Positions 16,115 through 22,423 of a stretch of DNA of 22,760 nt are shown one piece after another; within the stretch, counting starts at the first letter, position 1; each line of letters starts with the position of its first letter. The stretch comes from CAZEDK01 sp964511025 (GTDB taxonomy: Bacteria; Patescibacteriota; Gracilibacteria; UBA1369; GWF2-33-10), in contig CAZEDK010000032.1 in assembly GCA_964511025.1 (NCBI GenBank), positions 1 to 22,760 of the forward strand, given 5' to 3'. The notes below the pieces were generated by a model. The model had not been told where the DNA came from and did not search any database. It worked only from the letters and a program-made list of their open reading frames with translations. A program made the position numbers and the translations under genes.

Positions 16115-16141
16115 TCTATAGACAGACAAAAAAAAAGTCAA
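16115..16141 (-). promoter_or_regulatory. Putative sigma70 promoter of the atp operon, bracketed by inverted repeats
   Basis: Reading leftward, TTGACT (complement of 16136-16141) and TATAGA (complement of 16115-16120) are separated by 15 bp, slightly short of the ideal 17. The -10 lies inside a 10-bp perfect palindrome, GTCTATAGAC (16114-16123). A second inverted repeat, ATCGAGT (16109-16115) and ACTCGAT (16143-16149), brackets the whole promoter, which suggests an operator. Confidence 0.5.
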
Positions 16142-16193
16142 TACTCGATTTTTTTTGGGTTTCAAGAGGGATTATAAATAAAATATAGGACTG

Positions 16194-16247
16194 TTGACTA
16201 TTTTATAAATCCAATATAAAATGCTTTCCTCCTAAAACATATTGGAT
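16194..16247 (+). promoter_or_regulatory. Upstream promoter (P1) of the 1244-aa gene with 9-bp inverted repeat
   Basis: TTGACT (16194-16199) and TAAAAT (16217-16222) have a 17-bp spacer and each match 5 of 6 consensus bases. The inverted repeat ATCCAATAT (16209-16217) and ATATTGGAT (16239-16247), with a 21-nt loop, overlaps the edge of the -10 and the start site. It could be a repressor site or an RNA hairpin in the leader. Confidence 0.55.
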
Positions 16248-16252
16248 ATATG

Positions 16253-16267
16253 TCAAGTCAAGTCAAG
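16253..16267. repeat. Three tandem TCAAG pentamers between P1 and P2
   Basis: TCAAG is repeated three times exactly at 16253-16267, about 17 bp upstream of the P2 -35 box. It may be a chance short tandem repeat or a binding site array. Its place between two promoters makes it worth recording. Confidence 0.6.
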
Positions 16268-16283
16268 ATTAGGTAACTGCTAA

Positions 16284-16312
16284 TTGACTAAGGTGTAAAA
16301 AAATATTATAAT
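16284..16312 (+). promoter_or_regulatory. Near-consensus sigma70 promoter (P2) of the 1244-aa gene
   Basis: TTGACT (16284-16289) and TATAAT (16307-16312) have a 17-bp spacer: 5 of 6 and 6 of 6 consensus matches, the best promoter in the window. The predicted leader is about 44 nt, A-rich and without a Shine-Dalgarno. Together with P1 it implies that the downstream protein is strongly expressed. The intergenic stretch 16045-16362 contains no gene that I can see. Confidence 0.75.
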
Positions 16313-16362
16313 CATAAGATTCAAAATCAACAATAACAACTAAAAATTAATACTTAAATTAT

Positions 16363-19300
16363 ATGAAAGAAAGTAGATTTATATATAAAAATCTTGTACC
16401 TTTAATAGGCTTAACAACTAGCCTACTGTCAGCAAGTCCCGTACTGGGAAATGAGCCAACTCCTTGTGATTATTTTCAAGAAGTTGCTGATGATGGCTCA
16501 TATGAAAATAGAGCTCGTATTTATGATGAATTAGGTTTGGCGGAAACGTACGGTTCTTATACTGGCACTGCGACACAAAATCAAGAATTAGTTAGGGCCT
16601 ATAAAGAATTACCTTTTGAATATTTTCGGAGAAAATATGGCGACGGTTCTTTGAAGAAACGAATGGAAGTTTATAATCAATTAGGCTTAGAGAGTCAGTT
16701 TGGTGTTTATAAGGGTACAAAAACACAGAACTTGAATCTGGTTGATGCTGATAAAAAAGCAAGCACAGCGTCTATAGTTTATAAATTTACAAGAGAGGCT
16801 TTGGCCAGTACTTTTGACAGTGAAACATCTTCTACTGCGACCGATGGCAGTATAAAATTGGATGAAAACACTTTCCGCCAAATAGTAGAAGAAATCGGTT
16901 ATCCGGAAGAAAGTGATTTTGCTCAATCTTTAAGTCCATGTCTAGAATCCCTTAAACAAGCCGGCACAACAACAGATTTAAAAGCTCAATTAAACAAACT
17001 TAAAAATCCCGAATCAGTCAACTCTACTGAGTATATAGCTTGCGAAGAATTGATATTAATGATGGAAGACCCGAGTCGCTTTGATGCTCAAACAATAGAA
17101 GAAGCCAAGACTATAGCTGAATCAGGAAGTCATTCTTCGGAAAGCTCAAGAGCGCTAAATGAATTGTTAATGATAATATTATCTGCTTGGTCCGCTACTC
17201 TGATGTTTTTATTAGGTGATATCATCAAAACAAAAATCAAGAAAGAGCCAGCTAATTCTTCAAGAAGAACCGTCTTGAAGGGTTTGTTAATCGGACTTGG
17301 GCTGGCAGGGGTAGCTGCCATGAGTGGGAAATTATACTTAGGAGACGAAGCTTCTTCAGAAAAAGAGGAAGAAGGAGAAATAAATTCTGAAATGATTAGA
17401 GGTATTTTTGATAAGGCAATTGCTAATCAATATCCGTCTTCAGGCAATAAAGCCACTATGGTTGGAATGATTGGATGGTTTGGAGCGGCAGTAATACGCG
17501 GATTTTTACCAGAAAAATTACAAAGTTTAACCGCCCTTAATAATCATGCTCTTAATCAACTAGGAGTATTTTCACCTACCTCGGGTTTGGCCATGTTTGC
17601 GGCGGAAACTTTAGGTAGATTGCCTTTCCTTCATGGCAGTTCAAATGAATATGACCGAGAAACTACTTATCACCACGAAGAAGGAGAAGTTTATGGTAGT
17701 ATTTATTTAGTATTTTTGATGTCATATTTAGCTCATTTTGCCGAACAAGGAATTCATGTCAGTCCTGAAGCCGACAGAATGCTAAAAGAGTTTATGTCTG
17801 GCTATAATGCTATATCTGGTGGCTACCAGCTAGACGAAAGTCAAGATAGGCCAAGTGATAATGCAACAGAACCAGAATGGCAGGGGCACATGGAAAAAGC
17901 TGAAAGAGATATGATGAAAGCTACAACAGACATGCTTTCATACACAGCCGCTACTGCTTTTACTATTATTCCTACTGTTTATGGAACGTCATCCTTTGCA
18001 GATGGAGTAGAAAGAAAATATGCTGTGGTAGCTTTTGAATATTTTTTAGCAAAAGCACATTTATCAGGTAAATCTGGAGATGAAGCCAAACGAGAAGCTA
18101 TAGCTCATGTATCCAATGCTGCTGGAGAAATGCTAATTTTTGGTGAAACCTTAAAAAGTAAAATTCATGCTCTGTTAGATTTCTTTAAAGCAAAGGATGC
18201 CAATGAAGCCATTGCACAGCATTTTTCTTCTAAGCTAGCTTACACCGATAATATCTTAGCCGGATTGGGTGTGGATGGTCCCTGTATTCCCGTCTTTTTG
18301 AAACTTTTAGAAACTGCCGGTCCAAAAGGTATCTTGCATTATTATGAAATGATGATCCCTAACATAATGAAATACACTGCTGTTGGCATGGAGCAGCTTC
18401 TGGTAAGAACCATCGGACTTAAATCTACTGCAGCAAATCAACCAAGGCTGCTTGCGCAAGCCATTGGAGAAACAATTGTTAATGGTTCAATTATTAATTT
18501 AAGGTTGTTTTTAGAGCTGGCAAAAAAACCTTTTGTAGACAGAAAGCTGGATAGGAGCGCCGCTTTTGTCCAGGACATTTTGGCTAGAGCTAATGGCGAA
18601 GAAGTGGTGAGCCAAATAGAACAGCATATTGAACAACAAGGTGATCAGGCCTTTTCTTTTGATTTTAAGGTAACAGACTTTGGTCAAGAACTATATGGTT
18701 GGCTGAAGGAAGCAACAGATAATATATTTACACATCCAGGAGCAGCAATGGGTGAAGTAGAACATAGAAGACCAAAATCAAAACAAGAAAAGGAACTCAT
18801 CAGACGTTTACACGCAGTCATTCTGGAACGTTGTCAAATTCTAGTTGAATGGGACACTCATGACACAGATAAAAAGAGAGAGATTTTGGAGGATCTAATA
18901 AAGGATGATTCTGAACTAAAGGCAAAATATCAAAGTGATGATCCAGACTATATAAATCAATTAATGAGGAATGAGGAATTTAGAAAATTTATTTCAGATC
19001 ATTTAAGTAATGTCGTAAAAACAGATTCAGAATTATTTCAAAAACTTTTAAAAACAGATAATGATGGTCAAAACGCATATCCTTTGGTAGCTAACGATGA
19101 TTATCCTCATATCATACGTCAAGCCATAATAGAAGTTGTTAGAAGTTTAAGACTGGGCGAAACACATGTCCACGCTCATCATGAAGCTGAAGCAGGTAGA
19201 GAGGTTTTTGGAGCCTTATCCGGACAATTAGTTGGAGCGGCGATTGCCTCATCTCTTGCTCATTGGCTTTTAATGCAAGAAGTAACATTGAATACAGATA

Positions 19301-20097
19301 TGGAATCTCAAATGGGTCAAGCCCTAAATGATACATTTCTTGCAGAACTAGAAGGAGCGCCGCCTCTTTTAGGATTTATTGACAATCTTATTCTTGCACA
19401 AAATGGAGAACGTGGAAATTTTTCTCCAAAAACTACTGCCGATTTAAATTTTAAAAAAACTGAATTAGAAAAGAAAATCCATGAATTTCAGCAAGAAACA
19501 GATCCTACCAAGCGAAAAGAAAAAATGGAAGAAACAATAGAATCCTTTGCCTCTATCATTGCCAACATCTTCCAAGTACCTAGACCAAAAGAATTGCCAT
19601 CTAATTTACAAAAAATTTATGCAGTAGCTGCTGTCATGACGCCAGTTGCAGATAATATTGCCGCTGTTCTTTTTGCTGTGGCTACAGGCGAACAATCAAT
19701 TGAAGAAGTTTTTGGAGAAGATATGTTAAAAGAAGAAGTGCAATTATCTGTTGTCCCGGGCTTGCCATTAAAGATAGAAATGACTGTTAGTGAAGGGTTG
19801 ATTATATTAGCAGCTATGATAGGAATTAATCTAGGCAATGGCACACCTTGGGGCAATGGAGTACAATTAGTTGAGAAACTGCGCAAAATTTTAAGGTCTC
19901 TCAGTAATAATATTGGAGATTTGGAAATAGAAAGAATTCCAACTACTGCAACTCCTCTCAAATATACAATGTTGACGAATCCATATGCTTCGGTGGCTGA
20001 TATGTGGACCATAGCCGATGTATATATTTTATTGGGAGAATTAAGTACTCAAATACTTGAAATCTCAGAAAAAAAGCAAACAGCAATTGCTGCCTAA
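16363..20097 (+). CDS. Large exported membrane-associated protein of unknown function; weak ion-transporter-like motifs
   Basis: I do not recognise this 1244-aa protein as a named family. An N-terminal Sec-type signal (basic start, hydrophobic 11-28, likely cut near 25-30) is followed by two copies of a repeat (37-77 and 87-127, exactly 50 residues apart). A hydrophobic segment (about 264-287) and a second one (about 305-323) flank a basic loop (289-302) ending in S-S-R301-R302-T-V-L-K, resembling a twin-arginine motif. The remaining 900 residues alternate moderately hydrophobic helices with charged stretches. They hold recurring motifs: H437-H-E-E-G-E-V-Y-G and H939-H-E-A-E...E-V-F-G; N393-N, D629-N, D1007-N and D1097-N within hydrophobic segments; and N707-G-S and G1158-N-G-T-P-W-G near the ends of the two halves. 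Such D-N and G-N-x-T-P elements weakly recall NhaD/NhaB/ArsB-type transporters, but this is unproven. The gene has two promoters and is divergent from the atp operon. Confidence 0.85.
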   Translation: MKESRFIYKNLVPLIGLTTSLLSASPVLGNEPTPCDYFQEVADDGSYENRARIYDELGLAETYGSYTGTATQNQELVRAYKELPFEYFRRKYGDGSLKKRMEVYNQLGLESQFGVYKGTKTQNLNLVDADKKASTASIVYKFTREALASTFDSETSSTATDGSIKLDENTFRQIVEEIGYPEESDFAQSLSPCLESLKQAGTTTDLKAQLNKLKNPESVNSTEYIACEELILMMEDPSRFDAQTIEEAKTIAESGSHSSESSRALNELLMIILSAWSATLMFLLGDIIKTKIKKEPANSSRRTVLKGLLIGLGLAGVAAMSGKLYLGDEASSEKEEEGEINSEMIRGIFDKAIANQYPSSGNKATMVGMIGWFGAAVIRGFLPEKLQSLTALNNHALNQLGVFSPTSGLAMFAAETLGRLPFLHGSSNEYDRETTYHHEEGEVYGSIYLVFLMSYLAHFAEQGIHVSPEADRMLKEFMSGYNAISGGYQLDESQDRPSDNATEPEWQGHMEKAERDMMKATTDMLSYTAATAFTIIPTVYGTSSFADGVERKYAVVAFEYFLAKAHLSGKSGDEAKREAIAHVSNAAGEMLIFGETLKSKIHALLDFFKAKDANEAIAQHFSSKLAYTDNILAGLGVDGPCIPVFLKLLETAGPKGILHYYEMMIPNIMKYTAVGMEQLLVRTIGLKSTAANQPRLLAQAIGETIVNGSIINLRLFLELAKKPFVDRKLDRSAAFVQDILARANGEEVVSQIEQHIEQQGDQAFSFDFKVTDFGQELYGWLKEATDNIFTHPGAAMGEVEHRRPKSKQEKELIRRLHAVILERCQILVEWDTHDTDKKREILEDLIKDDSELKAKYQSDDPDYINQLMRNEEFRKFISDHLSNVVKTDSELFQKLLKTDNDGQNAYPLVANDDYPHIIRQAIIEVVRSLRLGETHVHAHHEAEAGREVFGALSGQLVGAAIASSLAHWLLMQEVTLNTDMESQMGQALNDTFLAELEGAPPLLGFIDNLILAQNGERGNFSPKTTADLNFKKTELEKKIHEFQQETDPTKRKEKMEETIESFASIIANIFQVPRPKELPSNLQKIYAVAAVMTPVADNIAAVLFAVATGEQSIEEVFGEDMLKEEVQLSVVPGLPLKIEMTVSEGLIILAAMIGINLGNGTPWGNGVQLVEKLRKILRSLSNNIGDLEIERIPTTATPLKYTMLTNPYASVADMWTIADVYILLGELSTQILEISEKKQTAIAA

Positions 20098-20128
20098 AAT
20101 TTCAATCACTCAAGCTTTAGAACAAAAA

Positions 20129-20206
20129 ATGCAACATGAAGGTAATAGAAGAGATTTCCTAAGAGGCAATTTCGGAAGACAATCTCAAAATGAAGCTCAA
20201 GCGTAA
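20129..20206 (+). other. Possible 25-aa ORF or frameshifted C-terminal extension containing R-R-D-F-L-R-G
   Basis: A short ATG ORF just after the 1244-aa gene encodes M-Q-H-E-G-N-R-R-D-F-L-R-G-N-F followed by a polar Gln/Asn-rich tail. The same frame is open upstream to 20045, overlapping the end of the large gene, so it could be either an independent small peptide or the true C-terminus of the large protein reached by a +1 shift. R-R-D-F-L-R-G looks like a twin-arginine motif but no hydrophobic segment follows. Coding status is uncertain. Confidence 0.25.
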
Positions 20207-20230
20207 GTTATAAATATTTTTAACAAAATT

Positions 20231-20258
20231 TTTACATTTCAACAGATTAAGTTATAAT
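20231..20258 (+). promoter_or_regulatory. Putative sigma70 promoter of the HAD hydrolase gene
   Basis: TTTACA (20231-20236, 5 of 6) and TATAAT (20253-20258, 6 of 6) have a 16-bp spacer. The predicted leader is only about 15 nt and has no Shine-Dalgarno sequence, so the message may be nearly leaderless. It indicates that this gene can be expressed independently of the large upstream gene. Confidence 0.65.
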
Positions 20259-20279
20259 GTAGACGATAAATTATAGCTT

Positions 20280-21137
20280 ATGTCAAACGGCGAGATAAAA
20301 TCAGAGTCTTCGGAGATCAGTGCGGAATCTTTTTGGCAGGAACATGAAGCTGCAATTATTCAAAAAATAGAAGAAATCTTTGGTCGCTGTTCAAGGTTCA
20401 AAAAAGGTCTTCTGCTTGAAAGAGAAAAGGCATTATGTGAGATTATTATATCTCAAATTTCGCGAATTCTGCCATTTGCTGGCAATAAAGCTCCTGTTAT
20501 CTTATTAGATTTAGATGGGACTGTTTTGGGCACAGAATTGCTTGGCGAAAATAGCAGAGTTTATTTGCGTCCATCAATTATAATTTTGCTTAAATATTTG
20601 CAAGGAGAAATCAAAGGAATAACGTTTGGTATATTGAGTGGAAGATCACCAGCAGATATAGAAAATGTTTTGACAAATGCTAGAATCTATCCTGCCACAC
20701 AAGGTTTAAGATCATTTATAGATCCAAATAAAAAATTTTCAACTCCACAATATAGAATTCAAACTACCGATTCTTCTGAATTAATATCTCAAACCTTTCC
20801 AGATACTAATATTTTTCCGGGTGACACCTTAAAAAGACTGCAAACTGTGTTAGATTTGAACCAGTTGAGCCCAGCAGAATATCATATTTTTGTTGATGAT
20901 TTTGTACCTGAAGCAATCAGTCAAAGTAATGTTGGTATAAGTGTCAGATCGGCAATAGCTTTCAATCCTGACAATATGACTGAACCTATGAGAACAATAG
21001 AGGAAGCTTGGCAATTAGACGAAATATCAATTTTAATAATAATTTGGCAAATTTTGCTTTTTAGACAAACAGTTGCAAAAAGATTGAGAAAACCGCAAAT
21101 GGAAGTTGTAGAAGCGTTTTCAAACCAAAGCACTTAA
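20280..21137 (+). CDS. HAD-superfamily hydrolase (unknown substrate)
   Basis: This 285-aa cytoplasmic protein has the HAD core. Motif I is L-L-D77-L-D79-G-T-V, with Asp77 as nucleophile and Asp79 as acid/base. Motif II is L-S120-G-R-S-P. Motif IV is F-V-D206-D207-F for Mg2+ binding. The usual motif III lysine is not obvious (K148/K149 in the N-K-K-F stretch are candidates). The V-Y-L-R-P segment after motif I recalls phosphatases of the FCP1/NIF or acid-phosphatase type, with a short cap between motifs I and II. An N-terminal helical extension of about 70 residues and a hydrophobic helix near 250-262 are specific to this protein. Substrate cannot be inferred. Its 3' end overlaps the convergent ATPase gene by 18 bp. 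Confidence 0.75.
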   Translation: MSNGEIKSESSEISAESFWQEHEAAIIQKIEEIFGRCSRFKKGLLLEREKALCEIIISQISRILPFAGNKAPVILLDLDGTVLGTELLGENSRVYLRPSIIILLKYLQGEIKGITFGILSGRSPADIENVLTNARIYPATQGLRSFIDPNKKFSTPQYRIQTTDSSELISQTFPDTNIFPGDTLKRLQTVLDLNQLSPAEYHIFVDDFVPEAISQSNVGISVRSAIAFNPDNMTEPMRTIEEAWQLDEISILIIIWQILLFRQTVAKRLRKPQMEVVEAFSNQST

Positions 21138-22295
21138 AAACTTATCTGCGCTGATTACTCTTGTATCGTTTTGCAAAAAATCAATATCTGGCTTCATGAC
21201 TACCTGATAATTAAATGGTATTTTTAATCTTTCGGAAAAATATTTAATTTGTTTTGAAAAACTCGTATCGCTTAATTTTACCTCAACAGAAAACCATGGC
21301 TTTTCATCGATAGTTACCAAAAAATCCATTTCTCTACCCTCCTGATCTCTCAGAAAATACAATTGAGCTTTCTGTCCCTGCGTGTCATAAAGATAGTGAA
21401 CAAATTTTAAAAGATGGCTTGCTATTAAATTTTCAAACTTAGCTCCCTCATCCTTCACTTGACTATAATCCCACAGATAAAGTTTTGGCTCTTTGCGTAG
21501 TGATTTTATTAGACTTGACTGAAAAGGATAAATACGAAAATGATAATAAAAATTTTCTAAAATTTCAATCCAGGCAGAGACTGTTTTAAATGTTACCTGC
21601 AAATCATTAGTAAGTGAGTTGATAGACAATAAAGAAGCAACTTTGGAAGGAAGTATATTAGTTAAAAGCTGTAAAGATGATAAATCACGCACAAAAACCG
21701 TATCTCTAATATCCTCTTTTACCAATCTATCCAGACGATTATTTTGCCATTTTTTCAAAAAAACCTCCTTTTGTTTAAAAAGTGGCTCCGGAAAAGCACC
21801 AAATTTCCATAAATTATTTAGCAAATTTTGATTTTTCTTACTTGAATCAGGAAAATCCAAAGCTTTTAAAACAACTCCGGTAAACTTGTTCCCAACAAGC
21901 TCAGCAATAGAAAAAGGATGCAAACGATAATAAAAATATCTGCCCTGCAAACTATCACCTCCTTTTCTGTATAGATCTAATCTAGCACTGCCTGTAATCA
22001 TCATATGAAATTGTTTCTTATATTTATCAAAAATTCCCTTAATATGATTTTTCCAATCTTTATATTTATGCAGTTCATCAAAAATCAGCAACTTGGCGTT
22101 ACCTTGAAAAGCATAAGAAATGATTATTTCTCTATCCTGTAGGTTATCCCAATTCAAATATTGAGAATGTAAGTAATCTGATTTACCAATTGACTCGGCC
22201 AAAGTTGTTTTACCTACTTGTCTAGGTCCGCCTAGAAAAATCATCTTATCGTTAAGATCATTCACTATAGCTTCTGTTAAATATCTTTTTTCCAT
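21120..22295 (-). CDS. AAA ATPase with DUF4143-type C-terminal domain
   Basis: This 391-aa protein has an N-terminal AAA_14 ATPase (Walker A G-G-P-R-Q-V-G-K-T at 22-30, Walker B L-L-I-F-D73-E74-L-H, sensor M-I-T-G-S-A-R). Its C-terminal DUF4143 region ends in a nuclease-like element, G-R-E322-M-D324-F...E338-V-K340, of the PD-(D/E)XK type. Proteins of this build are common and patchily spread in bacteria and archaea; their function is unknown and they are often in accessory regions. An upstream ATG (22382) would add 29 residues, but it lies upstream of a good promoter at 22320-22348, so I take the ATG at 22293-22295, which also gives the standard family N-terminus. It is a single gene, not in an obvious operon. 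Confidence 0.88.
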   Translation of the reverse strand: MEKRYLTEAIVNDLNDKMIFLGGPRQVGKTTLAESIGKSDYLHSQYLNWDNLQDREIIISYAFQGNAKLLIFDELHKYKDWKNHIKGIFDKYKKQFHMMITGSARLDLYRKGGDSLQGRYFYYRLHPFSIAELVGNKFTGVVLKALDFPDSSKKNQNLLNNLWKFGAFPEPLFKQKEVFLKKWQNNRLDRLVKEDIRDTVFVRDLSSLQLLTNILPSKVASLLSINSLTNDLQVTFKTVSAWIEILENFYYHFRIYPFQSSLIKSLRKEPKLYLWDYSQVKDEGAKFENLIASHLLKFVHYLYDTQGQKAQLYFLRDQEGREMDFLVTIDEKPWFSVEVKLSDTSFSKQIKYFSERLKIPFNYQVVMKPDIDFLQNDTRVISADKFLSALV

Positions 22296-22319
22296 AAAAT
22301 GTTTAATGAGTACTTTAAA

Positions 22320-22348
22320 AGTATAGCAAACTCCAAAATTCTTGCCAA
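22320..22348 (-). promoter_or_regulatory. Putative sigma70 promoter of the AAA/DUF4143 gene
   Basis: Reading leftward, TTGGCA (complement of 22343-22348) and TATACT (complement of 22320-22325) have a 17-bp spacer, each matching 5 of 6 consensus bases. A 13-bp near-palindrome, TACTTT-A-AAAGTA (22311-22323), overlaps the -10 and start site and could serve as an operator. The promoter placement supports the downstream start codon of the ATPase. Confidence 0.6.
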
Positions 22349-22423
22349 CATTTTGGATTTGACTCCAATAAAATAAATGCAAAAAAATGAGAAAATTCTA
22401 TAATCCTTGGTGTTCATTTATTT

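Noticed and set aside
16109..16157. Rho-independent terminator on the + strand (7-bp stem followed by T8)
   Set aside because: No rightward gene lies upstream, the loop is 27 nt, and the arms bracket a leftward promoter, so an operator is the better reading.
19617..20012. 131-aa leftward open frame inside the large gene
   Set aside because: It is fully contained in the large protein's frame, which has a promoter and coherent motifs; the leftward frame has neither.
21120..22382. Longer start (ATG at 22382) for the AAA/DUF4143 gene
   Set aside because: A good promoter at 22320-22348 lies inside that extension, and the shorter start gives the normal family N-terminus.
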